Source: JBQTIY01 sp052387675
GTDB lineage: Bacteria; Planctomycetota; B15-G4
DNA: 64,000 nucleotides
NCBI GenBank assembly: GCA_052387675.1
Contig: JBQTIY010000001.1
Location: 1-64,000, forward strand
Direction of reading: 5' to 3'
Below the pieces are notes generated by a model that was not told where the DNA came from, searched no databases, and worked only from the letters and a program-made list of their open reading frames with translations. A program made the position numbers and the translations under genes. Each line of letters opens with the position of its first letter. Positions within the stretch are counted from its first letter, which is position 1. Positions 50,568 through 59,811 of the stretch are shown piece by piece.

Positions 50568-51221
50568 TCATCGCACGGGTAGTTGCCTTCCCGACTGTGC
50601 GACGAGTTGCTCGACCAGGGCCCGGGCCACAGCGGCCTTGCCCTGCGCGCGGGCAATGACACCGGACGCTGTGACAAAGATCGCCGCATGATCTTGGTCG
50701 CTGGTTTGTGCAGAGTCGTTAGCCACGACGAGATCCAATCGCGCGCGCCGCAGCAGTTCGCTGGCCTTCTGCAGCTGTGCGGCGGGCGACAGGCCAGAGG
50801 TCAGCTTGAAGCCGACGAGGAAGGCCGTGGGATTGAGCGTGCGCAGCCGGTCGATGAGCTTGGGGGCCCGTTGCAGACGCAGAACAAGCTCCGGCTGGTC
50901 CGAGGAGAGTTTGCCGGAAGCCTGAATCGGGAGATAGTCCGAGACTGCCGCGGCATGCACCACCGCATCCACTCCGGGCGCGTGGGCCTCAAGCAAGGCC
51001 GCCAACTCAGCCGAGCGATCGAAGACGAAAGACTGCATCCGGTCGGGGGCCGACAGCGAAGGTCGCGCCGCCAGCACGCCGTGCAGGAGGACGACCTCCA
51101 GGCCGCGTTCAACGGCGACCTCTGCGATTCGCGCTCCGAGCCGCCCCGTGCTCGTATTGGCGATCACTCGCGCGGAATCGATGGGCTCCCGAGTCCCTCC
51201 CGCTGTGACGAGGAGGCGCAT
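50568..51221 (-). CDS. coaB: Phosphopantothenate-cysteine ligase (stand-alone)
   Basis: 217 aa. LLVTAGGTREPIDSARVIAN and NTSTGRLGARIAEVA form the nucleotide-binding segment, then AAVSDYLP, KLIDRLRTLNPTAFLVGFKL and a C-terminal DLVVANDSAQTSDQDHAAIF, equivalent to the conserved NDxx...A..N.v region. It joins cysteine to 4'-phosphopantothenate, using CTP in most bacteria. coaB precedes coaC by 31 nt and both precede prfB, so the two halves of the usual Dfp fusion are split and in reverse order. Confidence 0.92.
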   Translation of the reverse strand: MRLLVTAGGTREPIDSARVIANTSTGRLGARIAEVAVERGLEVVLLHGVLAARPSLSAPDRMQSFVFDRSAELAALLEAHAPGVDAVVHAAAVSDYLPIQASGKLSSDQPELVLRLQRAPKLIDRLRTLNPTAFLVGFKLTSGLSPAAQLQKASELLRRARLDLVVANDSAQTSDQDHAAIFVTASGVIARAQGKAAVARALVEQLVAQSGRQLPVR

Positions 51222-51230
51222 TCCGTGCAG

Positions 51231-51929
51231 TTAGTTGACGGGAGTCGTCTCTTGCGAGACGGCGCGCAGGTCATCGATGAGGAAGCTGCCCGGCGTGCTT
51301 CCTGCCGGCCTCACCAACTTCAAGGCGCCAATGGTGCTCCAGGCGCTCGACTGCATCGGCCCGCTGACCATCACGGACTCCTGGACACCCCAGTTCAAGC
51401 GCAGCACCCATGTCGAGGGGCCCATGAAGGGATTCACGAGCACGAGCCGCACGAAGTACTCGACCCCAGCCTCGTACTCCGCCACGGATACTCCGTCGAT
51501 GAGCACGTCTCCATCATCACCGAACTCCAGGTCGATCATGCCTGTATCGCTGTCATCGAGCGCCGAGACAACGAAGGAGGTGTCGCTTTGGAGTGCTGTG
51601 AAATAGAAGGAGTTTTCCAGGTACGAACCCTTGAAGGGCTTCTTGAAGGCAGCCGTCATCGAGGCTTCCGCCGACGTGCCCGCGTCACTCACCGAGAGTT
51701 GGCTGCCTCCGCTGGGATCGGCCACAAGGACAAACTCTGAAACCGGCTGCGCTTGGCCGAACTGACCGATTTCGGCGGGAATGCCCGAGGCGCCGGGCGA
51801 GCCCGACGTGTTGAAGGTGGCGGCGAAATAGACGGTCAACCGAGCCATCAGCGCCGCCGCCGGCACCGCCATGGCAAGCAAGGCCACGACGCTCAAGATG
51901 CGTCGCGAAAAATGGCGGGTCGGGTTCAT
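51231..51929 (-). CDS. Secreted hypothetical protein
   Basis: 232 aa from ATG 51929 (ATG 51938 and a longer frame are possible). The N-terminal basic stretch and hydrophobic core (SRRILSVVALLAMAVPAAALMA) form a signal peptide. The remainder is beta-rich, acidic and of low charge (ENSFYFTALQSDTSFVVSAL, GMIDLEFGDDGDVLIDG, STWVLRLNWGVQ, GSFLIDDLRAVS), reminiscent of carbohydrate-binding or LamG-like jelly rolls. I did not recognise it. It sits 9 nt upstream of coaB on the same strand and may be carried on the same transcript. The 192 nt between its start and the kinase gene's stop contain no other gene; I saw only a near-palindrome AGGACATGTGTCCT next to the start. Confidence 0.72.
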   Translation of the reverse strand: MNPTRHFSRRILSVVALLAMAVPAAALMARLTVYFAATFNTSGSPGASGIPAEIGQFGQAQPVSEFVLVADPSGGSQLSVSDAGTSAEASMTAAFKKPFKGSYLENSFYFTALQSDTSFVVSALDDSDTGMIDLEFGDDGDVLIDGVSVAEYEAGVEYFVRLVLVNPFMGPSTWVLRLNWGVQESVMVSGPMQSSAWSTIGALKLVRPAGSTPGSFLIDDLRAVSQETTPVN

Positions 51930-52121
51930 AGGACACATGTCCTGCCGAGAGGCTGGGAGGACAGCGGGGAGGCTCGAATCAGCGTCAAGCAGTTCGTCGA
52001 ACAACTCAACTCAACGCGGGGGCCAGTCTACCCGAGAATTCCAGAAATAGAGAGAAACCTGAAGCGAAACGAGCCGTCTGGCCCTGTTCGGCGCCATTCA
52101 TCGAAGCCGGTCGACGCGACG

Positions 52122-55100
52122 CTACAGCCCAAGCCGCTCAAGCATCTTGTAGAGCGTTCGAACGGAGACACCCAGCAGTTCGGCCGCTCTGGCTTTGTTG
52201 CCTTCCGCGGCGAGCATGGCTGCCTGAACCTGCTTTCGTTCGAAGGCTTCGAGTTGCTGCTTCAGGCCGCCCTCAACAGCCTCTCCGGTCGGCCCCGACG
52301 GATGAAACCCTTCGATTGGCGCCGAAGAAGCGTGCTGGGCGCTGGCGATCAGGCGCTGCACGAGCGAGGCAGTCACCTGCTTGCCCTCGCGATCCAGGAG
52401 CAACAAGTTCATGACAAAGTTCTCTAGCTCGCGCACGTTGCCGGGCCAGGACTGTCGTCGCAGCAATGACAAGGCCTCCGGATCAATCCGACGGACTCCG
52501 CTGCCGTGTCGCCCTAGGAAGTGCGGCAGGAGCAGGGCCAGGTCCTCTGCGCGCTCTCGAAGCGGCGGCACTCGAATCTGGGCTACGGCGAGACGGTAGT
52601 AGAGGTCTTCCCGGAAGGCACCCTCGGCGACCATCTTGCGCAGGTCTCGATGCGTGGCACAGAGAATCCGGACATCGACGCGCCGGACTTCACGCCCGCC
52701 CACCGGCAGAAATTCCCCTTCTTGCAGAACGCGCAGCAGCCGCTTCTGCACGGAAGGACTCATGTCCCCGATCTCATCGAGAAAGAGTGAGCCGGTATGC
52801 GCCTGCTCAAAGAGGCCCTTGCGATCTCGGTCAGCGCCTGTGAAGGCGCCGCGCATGGAGCCGAAGAGTTCACTCTCGATCAGTGGCTCTGCAATAGCGG
52901 CGCAGTTGAGCGACAGGAAGTTCCGCTCCCGGCGCGGGCCATTGAAGTGAATCGCACGCGCAATGAGCTCCTTGCCGGTGCCGCTCTCACCCTGAATGAT
53001 CACCGGGAAATCGGTATCGGTAATGCGGTCCATAAGATCGAGAACGGCGTGCATCTTGGGGCTGCAAGTGACGATAGCGCTGTAGTCGTAGCGCAGAGCG
53101 AGTGCGCGCCGGCTGGCATCCAGGGACTCGCGCACGGTTTCCAGCTCGGCCTCTCGCTCGACGAGCCGGGCCTGCAAGGCCTCGTTGAGCCGCGCCACTT
53201 CCTCGCGAGAAGCACGCAGTTCGCGGTTGGTCTGGGCCAGACCCTCTGAGAGCCGGGCATTCTGCAGGGCAATCGCGGCCTGTTCGGCCAGGGCTGTCAC
53301 CGTCCCCAGGTGCCGCTCATCGAAGCGACCGACCACCTGCGGATGATCCAGATAGATGGCGCCTAGAGTCCGCTCGCGGCTGATAAGCGGCACGCAGAGG
53401 ATCGACAGCAACTTGAGTTGCGAGATGCTGGCGGCCGTCGACAAGCGAGGGTCGTCGATGGCGTTGGCCGTCAGCAGTGCCCGCCCATCTTTGGCCACGC
53501 GTCGCGCCACGGAGTGACTGACTTCGAATTCGGGGTTGTGGATGGTGCTCTCGTCGATGTTGCGCGCAGCCCGAAACTCCTCGGCGCGCCCGTCGAACAG
53601 AATGAGAAAGCCGCGCGCCGCTCCCGTGAGGTCGATGGCACTGTCCACGATGAGGTTCAGCAGGCGCTGAGTCTCGTGCTCGCTGTTGAGCAGCTTGTTG
53701 ATCTCGGCCAGCCGTTCTAGGCTGCGCAGTCGCTCGGCAAGCCCGGCCAAACCGCTCATGTCCTCGGCCTCACCGACGGCCGCCAGTTCGCGAGCCGCCT
53801 CCAGCAGGGGTGCGCGAAACGGATTGAGGTCATGCGTCTCCACCAGGGAGCGGGCGCGTGCTTCATCACGTGAAAGACGCGCGAGCAGTTCCCCCACCTT
53901 GCCATAGTCCGGCGTTGGACTGGACAGCGACTCGCGCAGGCGCTGTAGATCCGCCTGCAGACCGAGCAGCAATCCTCGCGCCTCCACGACGCCGTCGGGC
54001 GTTTCGCCAAGAATTGACAAGGCCAGCGCCACATCTGCGTCGGCCTCAGCAGTGCCTCCCGCCGCGGCCCGGCGCGCCGCCCGGGTGAAGAGCAGGTCGG
54101 CCAGCCAGGGGCCTCGTTCCTCCCGCTCGATCTCGAGCGAAGCCAAGCTGTCCTGCCCGGCGCGAGCCAGGAGGTCCAGAGCCCTGAGCTGCTCGGACCT
54201 GAAGGCATGTCGTCCAGCAAGTCCGCCGGCGCGTTCTCCGGCCGCCACAGCCGTTGGCGCATCATCGACGGCCAGTGCCAGGCCTGCCTCGAGCAGGCTC
54301 AGTTCGACGAGCCACTCAGGCGCTTCGAGCCCCTCCAGGAACTCGCGTCCCAGCCGGAGGTCTCGCTGTGCTTCTTCGAGACGCCCACGCTGCATTTGGA
54401 TGCGGCCTCGGGTCAGCGCCACGGCCGCCTGGCCCCTCCGATCGCCGCGTCCGGCACGCAGCCTCATGCTCTGAGCGAAGTGCTCTTCGGCCTCTGCCAG
54501 CCGGCCCTCTGCTGCCAAAGCCCGTGCCAGATTGTTCAGCACCATCCCCGCCAGGGCTTGATCGTCGAGACGCTCCGCCAAATTCAGAGCCCGCTGCAAG
54601 TTTTGACGCGCGTCATCCACACGGCCAAGCAGCAGGCAGCCAGCACCCAATCCATTCAGCGCAGCCGCCAGTCCGACCAAGTCGCCGGCCGCTTCCATGC
54701 GCCGGGCCCCTTCTTCTTGCAATTGCAAGCCGCGCCGCTTCTCACCTCGCTGCCGCAGCGCGCGTCCCATGTTGTAGAGCGGACTGCCGATCAGGGCTTC
54801 TTGTCCCAGTCGGCGAGCCATAGCGATGCAGGCCTCGTAGTGCCGCGCAGCCTCATCGAAGTGTCCCAGCTTTTCCTCGATGCTGGCCGTGCGCTCAAGC
54901 AAGGCCATGGCGCGGCGGTCGTCCCCGGCGCCAGCTCTGCGCAGACCGTCACGTGCATCCTGCAATGCTCCCTGGAGGTCGCCGAGTGCCTGCCGCACCA
55001 TGGCGCGCACTTGCAGCGCAAGCAACCCGTCTTCGCGCGAAAGGATCTCTGGGTTCAGCGGCTCCAGCACAGCCAGCGCTTCACGGGCCCTGCCACGCAG

Positions 55101-57146
55101 CTGGAGAATGCGTGCCTCTCGGAGCGCCAAGCCCGGATCAGAACCCAAGTCTCGCCGCGCCTCCGCGACGGCAGCGAGGGCGCGCTCATGCAGGCTGCCC
55201 CGGACCAGCACGTCCACTCGGTCATGATGCAGCCGGAGGAGCCGCTCGGAGCCGGCGCGCGCCCCGCGCACGCCACGCTCGAGGAGTTTCACGGCGCGCT
55301 GCAGGCGCCCAGTTCGGCGCAGGGTCTCCGCGGCCTTGACCACCAAATTCAAGAGATCTTCATCATCCGGGACTGTCGGTACATCCCCGTCGATCAGTTC
55401 TCCGATCGCTATCGCCACCGATTCGGCCAGCCCTCGCGAGTCCCCCGCATCCCAGCGCGCCAGAGCCATAGCAAGCCGAGTGCGCACTCCGATCGAAGGC
55501 GCCTGCACGCTACGCCTGATATCCGGGTCCGTGATCTCGAGGCGATCCAGGGGATGTGCGCGCTGGCGGCTGGCCAAGCCCGCCTCCAGCAGCTGCTCGA
55601 CAGCCAGTTGAACCGGGCGCTGCAGCGCCTCCTCGCAGAGGCTGGGTTCGAGCGGCCGTGAACACGAGGCCAGCACTCCCAGGAGTTCCTCGGCCGGCGG
55701 CGAGAGTTGCAGCGCCTGCACGGCTCGCCCCGTCAGCGGCCAATCCGCTGGCAGGCACGCCTCGTCAATCGCCAGGCCGCCTGCCCCTTCGCGCACGACG
55801 CCCTGATGCACGAGCGCGGCCAGTGCCTGTTCAAGAGCGGCGACGGACTCCAGCCTCACGTCTCGCAGGCGTTCGGCGATGACCGGGCAGTCGCCGAGCC
55901 AACGCTCCAAGACCTGCGCTGTTGTGGCAGGTGTGAGGCCTGGCTCCCGCCAGATCTCAACCCCGCGCACGCCGGCCAGAAGTCGTGCTACTTCCTCACC
56001 GAGTTGCGACTGCTGAGATTCCGCGCGAGTGCAGCCCAGGTCGAGGACGATCGCTCCACGCGCAGCGAGGCCCTCAATCAGTCCGGCAAAGTCGGATGGC
56101 CGAGGCCGACCGCTGAACTCCGCGGCAGCGATGCGAGCACGCAGACCTGCATCCGGCGCCTGCACCTGTCGCGCCAACGCCAGGACTCCCTGCAGGACCT
56201 CATCGAGCTCCGCGGACGGCTGCGCCAGTTCACCAATCCAGAGCCGGCGGTCGGCGAGGGCCACGAGGCGGGCCTGACGCCGCGCATCATTTCGTGCAAG
56301 CGCGATCGAAAGCTTGGCCAGCAGACCGTTGCGCGCCTCTTCGGCCGCCGGCTGATGTGCAAGCCTGGGCAATGCAGCGAGGGCCGCACGCGCATCCGGC
56401 GGGCGCAGGGCAGGATCCGGAGCGAGCAGGCGGCCCAGCAGCGAGACAAGCGCTCGGTCGCCGAGTTGAGCCCCATCCTGAACGGTGAACCGCTGGAACG
56501 CCTCTCGCTCCAGCAGCATTTCCGCGGGAGTCTCTGCAACAAAGAGGCTGCGGCCGAGCAATGCTTCACTCAGTAAGAGCCCGGCCGCCCAGAGATCGGA
56601 GACGATGCTGGCCGGGCGTCCCCGGAAGAGTTCGGGAGCCATAGCGCGCGGCGTGCCCCCGAGCGCCCGCTGTGCAGCCTCTGCGACGGGACAACTCAGA
56701 CCGAAGTCGAGGATGACCGGCTGACCCTGATCGTCCACGAAGACGTTGTCGGGCTTGAGATCCCGGTGCAGCAGCCCTTGCTCATGGACGACCGCGAGGG
56801 CTGACAGCAAGCGGTGACACAGCAGCGGCACATCGTCCGGGCTGCGAGGCCGTGCGGACCAGGCCGCAGAGCACAACGGTCCCCCGGAAACGGCTTCGGT
56901 AACGGTGTACAGACTGCGCTCATCGGGATGACGGCCCGCGTCTAGGAAAGCGCTCAAGCCAAGATGCCGAATGCCGAGCAGCGCAGCCTCGGCGAGGCCA
57001 GCGGCTTCTTCCTCGCCGCGCGCGTGCAACTTGACGACGACACCTCGTCCACGCTCGTCTTGCGCCAGAAAGGCTCGGCTCGATCCGATCCGTGAGGTCA
57101 GCCGGTACGGGCCAATGTGGGTGCCGTGCTCAACAACCATCGACAC
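52122..57146 (-). CDS. Ser/Thr kinase-TPR-GAF-sigma54 activator fusion
   Basis: 1674 aa. Residues about 12-270 form a Hanks-type kinase: Lys39, HRDLKPDN (Asp129), DFGLS (Asp147) and a MAPEL segment. The glycine loop is degenerate (RIGSSRAF), so activity is likely but not certain. A long helical region with TPR-like repeats follows (about 560-1100), then a GAF domain (about 1145-1295), a coiled coil, and a sigma54-interacting AAA+ domain: Walker A GESGTGKE 1386-1393, GAFTGA 1433-1438, Walker B LFLDEIGD 1454-1461. A Fis-type HTH closes it (1631-1674). It would turn kinase/GAF signals into sigma54 promoter activation. It overlaps the vWA gene upstream by 17 nt. Confidence 0.93.
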   Translation of the reverse strand: MSMVVEHGTHIGPYRLTSRIGSSRAFLAQDERGRGVVVKLHARGEEEAAGLAEAALLGIRHLGLSAFLDAGRHPDERSLYTVTEAVSGGPLCSAAWSARPRSPDDVPLLCHRLLSALAVVHEQGLLHRDLKPDNVFVDDQGQPVILDFGLSCPVAEAAQRALGGTPRAMAPELFRGRPASIVSDLWAAGLLLSEALLGRSLFVAETPAEMLLEREAFQRFTVQDGAQLGDRALVSLLGRLLAPDPALRPPDARAALAALPRLAHQPAAEEARNGLLAKLSIALARNDARRQARLVALADRRLWIGELAQPSAELDEVLQGVLALARQVQAPDAGLRARIAAAEFSGRPRPSDFAGLIEGLAARGAIVLDLGCTRAESQQSQLGEEVARLLAGVRGVEIWREPGLTPATTAQVLERWLGDCPVIAERLRDVRLESVAALEQALAALVHQGVVREGAGGLAIDEACLPADWPLTGRAVQALQLSPPAEELLGVLASCSRPLEPSLCEEALQRPVQLAVEQLLEAGLASRQRAHPLDRLEITDPDIRRSVQAPSIGVRTRLAMALARWDAGDSRGLAESVAIAIGELIDGDVPTVPDDEDLLNLVVKAAETLRRTGRLQRAVKLLERGVRGARAGSERLLRLHHDRVDVLVRGSLHERALAAVAEARRDLGSDPGLALREARILQLRGRAREALAVLEPLNPEILSREDGLLALQVRAMVRQALGDLQGALQDARDGLRRAGAGDDRRAMALLERTASIEEKLGHFDEAARHYEACIAMARRLGQEALIGSPLYNMGRALRQRGEKRRGLQLQEEGARRMEAAGDLVGLAAALNGLGAGCLLLGRVDDARQNLQRALNLAERLDDQALAGMVLNNLARALAAEGRLAEAEEHFAQSMRLRAGRGDRRGQAAVALTRGRIQMQRGRLEEAQRDLRLGREFLEGLEAPEWLVELSLLEAGLALAVDDAPTAVAAGERAGGLAGRHAFRSEQLRALDLLARAGQDSLASLEIEREERGPWLADLLFTRAARRAAAGGTAEADADVALALSILGETPDGVVEARGLLLGLQADLQRLRESLSSPTPDYGKVGELLARLSRDEARARSLVETHDLNPFRAPLLEAARELAAVGEAEDMSGLAGLAERLRSLERLAEINKLLNSEHETQRLLNLIVDSAIDLTGAARGFLILFDGRAEEFRAARNIDESTIHNPEFEVSHSVARRVAKDGRALLTANAIDDPRLSTAASISQLKLLSILCVPLISRERTLGAIYLDHPQVVGRFDERHLGTVTALAEQAAIALQNARLSEGLAQTNRELRASREEVARLNEALQARLVEREAELETVRESLDASRRALALRYDYSAIVTCSPKMHAVLDLMDRITDTDFPVIIQGESGTGKELIARAIHFNGPRRERNFLSLNCAAIAEPLIESELFGSMRGAFTGADRDRKGLFEQAHTGSLFLDEIGDMSPSVQKRLLRVLQEGEFLPVGGREVRRVDVRILCATHRDLRKMVAEGAFREDLYYRLAVAQIRVPPLRERAEDLALLLPHFLGRHGSGVRRIDPEALSLLRRQSWPGNVRELENFVMNLLLLDREGKQVTASLVQRLIASAQHASSAPIEGFHPSGPTGEAVEGGLKQQLEAFERKQVQAAMLAAEGNKARAAELLGVSVRTLYKMLERLGL

Positions 57147-58737
57147 CGCACTCGTAGAACGTCGATCCTTGCTGCGGCCGCCGCCCGAAGGCAGCGCCGG
57201 GCGGCGGCGCGGGTGGCGGAGCGGGCGGAGCTGCGTTGCGCGGCTCCGCAGCGGGAGCGATCGCGGGACGTACGCGTTCCACTTCTCGCCGAAGTTTACT
57301 TAGCGCGGCCGACTGCTCCGCGAGGGGCAGCGTGACATCCAGCGCCAGTCCCGGTGCAAGCTTCCGCTTCAGGATGTAGAGGGCCGCGGATCGAACCGGC
57401 TGCGCAACACTCTCATCCACGAACAAGTCGAAGGCCCGCTTTGCGATCGCCGGATCGAAGAGCAGCAGGCAGCCGTCTACCAGGGCGGGATGCACGGGCG
57501 GCGTCGCCAGTGCCGCGACCAGCCACTTGACGTCGCGCGTTCGGACTCGCGCAGCAACGATGCGGCGACGAAGACTCTCCTGGGTGGACAACCCCAGCAG
57601 CCCTTGAATCTCCTCGCGCCAGACCGAGCCGAAGCTGGCATCCAGAATGCGATCACGCAGCAACTCCCCAGTCACACCGAGGTCCTCAAGCCGGCCGCCG
57701 CCCGTCCGCGCGATGCGCTCTAGAACCGTTCTGGCTTGCGTCTCGTGCTCGGTCGGCTCGCCCGTCTCGTTGGCATTTGTGAAGAGCACTGAGATTGCGG
57801 CGTCGTCAGCGCGATTGAAGCTGCGCGCCACATTGAGGGCGGCCCCCTCGTGCTCCTTGTGCGGCGGGGCATCACCGACCAGGATGATCACTCGCCGCGA
57901 AGCGACACGCCACGAAAGGGACTCGGCGGCAACGCGCAGTCCTTCCTCGACCGCCTCTTCGAAATCACCGCCGCCGGCCGCCTCAAGGTCTCCCAAGAAA
58001 TTGTGTACGAGGTAGCGGTCGTCGGTGAGGTCAACCTTGCGAGTCAGCCAGTCATCGGAGCGATCACGGTAGGCCACGATTCCCAAGCGGAGATCGGGGA
58101 CGACAGCCGAGAGGTCGGCGATGATGTCGTCGATGGCGAGGCGGGCACTCGAGATGTACTTGTCCATGCTCGCCGTGGCGTCAATCACGAAGGCGACATC
58201 GAGCCCGCGCGCTCTCAGTTCGGCCACATAGGCCTGAAAGGGCGAACCAGTCCCGACGCCCTCGAGCGGGACGAGTGCACTTGCAGCGAGCCCGGAACGA
58301 CGCCCGCCGCCGCCTCTGCCGCCTCCAGAGGAACCGCCCAAGCCCAGAATGTCTTGAGCCGGACCGACGCTGAGGTCCTCGACGCTGACCTCATCCTCAT
58401 CGACGACGGTCTCTTCGAGAGTCTCCTCCAGCGGCTGGATCACCGGCGGCTCAAGATCGGGCAGCGGCTCCGGCGGAGGCAACACGTTCGCGTTCGCTGG
58501 TGTCTCATCCACTGACGACTTCAAGAGCAGGTCCTTCGGCCTCGACGGCGGCGGCCCGTCAAGTGCTTGCAGCCACCACATCAAGAGGATGTGCAACAGG
58601 ACAGCGCCTAGCAGCGAGAGCAGGCTCCGCGCGAGGCTACGCCGTCCTTCACGCCGCTCCTTCTCCGCTCGCCCCAGTCCGACCACGACCGGTCGGTGGG
58701 TCCTCGGGCGGGGCTGGTTGGGGGGACGAGTCGACAT
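57130..58737 (-). CDS. TonB-like membrane-anchored von Willebrand A protein
   Basis: 535 aa. A basic N-terminus is followed by one helix (about 38-57, LLSLLGAVLLHILLMWWL), a proline/glutamate-rich stretch and a glycine-rich linker (about 60-150), as in TonB/ExbD-associated proteins. The vWA domain has a MIDAS start at VAFVIDATASMDKY (Asp186), AYRDRSDD and RRVIILVGDAPPHKE. A HEAT-like helical segment (about 380-500) follows, and a proline-rich tail ends in two cysteines. vWA domains bind metals and protein partners. The gene overlaps the kinase/sigma54 gene, implying that it senses or delivers the envelope signal for it. Confidence 0.85.
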   Translation of the reverse strand: MSTRPPNQPRPRTHRPVVVGLGRAEKERREGRRSLARSLLSLLGAVLLHILLMWWLQALDGPPPSRPKDLLLKSSVDETPANANVLPPPEPLPDLEPPVIQPLEETLEETVVDEDEVSVEDLSVGPAQDILGLGGSSGGGRGGGGRRSGLAASALVPLEGVGTGSPFQAYVAELRARGLDVAFVIDATASMDKYISSARLAIDDIIADLSAVVPDLRLGIVAYRDRSDDWLTRKVDLTDDRYLVHNFLGDLEAAGGGDFEEAVEEGLRVAAESLSWRVASRRVIILVGDAPPHKEHEGAALNVARSFNRADDAAISVLFTNANETGEPTEHETQARTVLERIARTGGGRLEDLGVTGELLRDRILDASFGSVWREEIQGLLGLSTQESLRRRIVAARVRTRDVKWLVAALATPPVHPALVDGCLLLFDPAIAKRAFDLFVDESVAQPVRSAALYILKRKLAPGLALDVTLPLAEQSAALSKLRREVERVRPAIAPAAEPRNAAPPAPPPAPPPGAAFGRRPQQGSTFYECGVDGC

Positions 58738-58785
58738 CTGCTAAGGAGAACCTCGGAGCGGCGAGAAGGCAACGCCGGGGCGAGT

Positions 58786-58814
58786 ACTATCGGTGCTCGT
58801 GTCACTCGGTACAA
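58786..58814 (-). promoter_or_regulatory. Possible promoter of the vWA-kinase operon
   Basis: On the minus strand: TTGTAC (58814-58809), 17-nt spacer, GATAGT (58791-58786), about 50 nt before the vWA start. Match to the consensus is moderate only. Confidence 0.25.
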
Positions 58815-58833
58815 ACCCGTCACCGCCCAGGTC

Positions 58834-59460
58834 ATGAGCCCCGCTCCCGGCCGCCGACCTCGCCGCAGCTCAGGACTGCCTCGCAGCCAGACTGGGCACG
58901 CTCCCAGTATTTCCGGCGGGATCCTGCGCGGCCTACGCCTAGCCGTCCCCCTCGGGAGCGAAGTTCGGCCGACGCGCGCTCTCGTGCGGGAGGCCCTCTT
59001 CAGCATGCTGACCGGACGCATCGAGGGAGCCTCTGTACTCGACCTCTATGCGGGCTCCGGAGCCTTAGGCATCGAGGCGCTGAGCCGCGGTGCCCGGCAC
59101 TGCACGTTTGTAGAGCGCAGCCCTGACGCACTGGCCTGCCTGCGTGAGAACCTCGCCGCGACACTCCTACCAGCGGATCGCGCCACGATCATTGCACGCG
59201 ATGTGCATGCGCAGGACTGGCCAACCGGCGGCCCCTTCGGGCTGGTTCTGGCCGATCCTCCCTACGCTACGGCGCTCTCCCAACTGCTGCCGGCCTGGAT
59301 CGCCGAAGCGGGATGCCTCGCGGACCACGCATCGATTGTGCTGGAAATCTCGAGTGCGAGAGTGGCTCCGCAGTTTGCTGGAGCGCTGCCATTGGAGAGG
59401 CTCCGCACGCACGGGTCGAACACCATCTGTCTCTACGCGCGACACGGCGGTGCTTGCTGA
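58834..59460 (+). CDS. rsmD: 16S rRNA (guanine966-N2)-methyltransferase
   Basis: 208 aa from the ATG at 58834; the frame's longer GTG start would cover the promoter region of the divergent vWA gene. SGGILRGLRLAVP, RPTRALVREALFSML, VLDLYAGSGALGIEALSRGA (SAM-binding motif I), FVERSPDALACLRENL and VLADPPYATAL (catalytic DPPY) are the RsmD order. It methylates G966 of 16S rRNA during 30S assembly. There is a basic, disordered N-terminal extension of about 30 residues. Confidence 0.93.
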   Translation: MSPAPGRRPRRSSGLPRSQTGHAPSISGGILRGLRLAVPLGSEVRPTRALVREALFSMLTGRIEGASVLDLYAGSGALGIEALSRGARHCTFVERSPDALACLRENLAATLLPADRATIIARDVHAQDWPTGGPFGLVLADPPYATALSQLLPAWIAEAGCLADHASIVLEISSARVAPQFAGALPLERLRTHGSNTICLYARHGGAC

Positions 59461-59563
59461 ACCCCGGAAATTCCAGCGCAATTGGAAGGCCTCAAGTGCG
59501 CCTCGCTCAGCATCGATAGGGGTTCGCCGGAGGGCGCCAACAGGCGGCTTCCGGTCCCCCACC

Positions 59564-59767
59564 ATGACGCACAACCACGACTCAGGGCCTCATCAGCCCC
59601 CCCGCGCGCCGTTGCCGGCCCCGCAGCCTGACGACTCGAACGAGAGCCGCCTAGAGCAGTGGCGCGAGTTCCTCGCCTCCGAGCGTGACTGGCCCTCGGC
59701 TGAGCTCGACGCCGCGCTCGATGATGCCCTGGTCCAGTTGCTCGAGGACGCTCGGCGCTCATTCTGA
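59564..59767 (+). CDS. Small acidic hypothetical protein
   Basis: 67 aa, MTHNHDSGPHQPPRAPLPAP followed by a helical end (RLEQWREFLASERDWPS, then DDALVQLLEDARRSF). It lies between rsmD and manA with no competing frame that resembles a known family. There is no recognisable domain; the amphipathic acidic C-terminal helix looks like a short protein-interaction segment. Existence is plausible rather than proven, since the N-terminal part is proline-rich and no strong RBS precedes it. Confidence 0.5.
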   Translation: MTHNHDSGPHQPPRAPLPAPQPDDSNESRLEQWREFLASERDWPSAELDAALDDALVQLLEDARRSF

Positions 59768-59811
59768 TCTGCTAGGCTCGGGGATCCGGTCAGCTAAGCC
59801 GGAGTCCTCCC

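Noticed and set aside
54207..55661. 484-aa + strand frame inside the kinase/sigma54 gene
   Set aside because: It is antisense to a clearly structured TPR region and has low-complexity composition; a shadow ORF.
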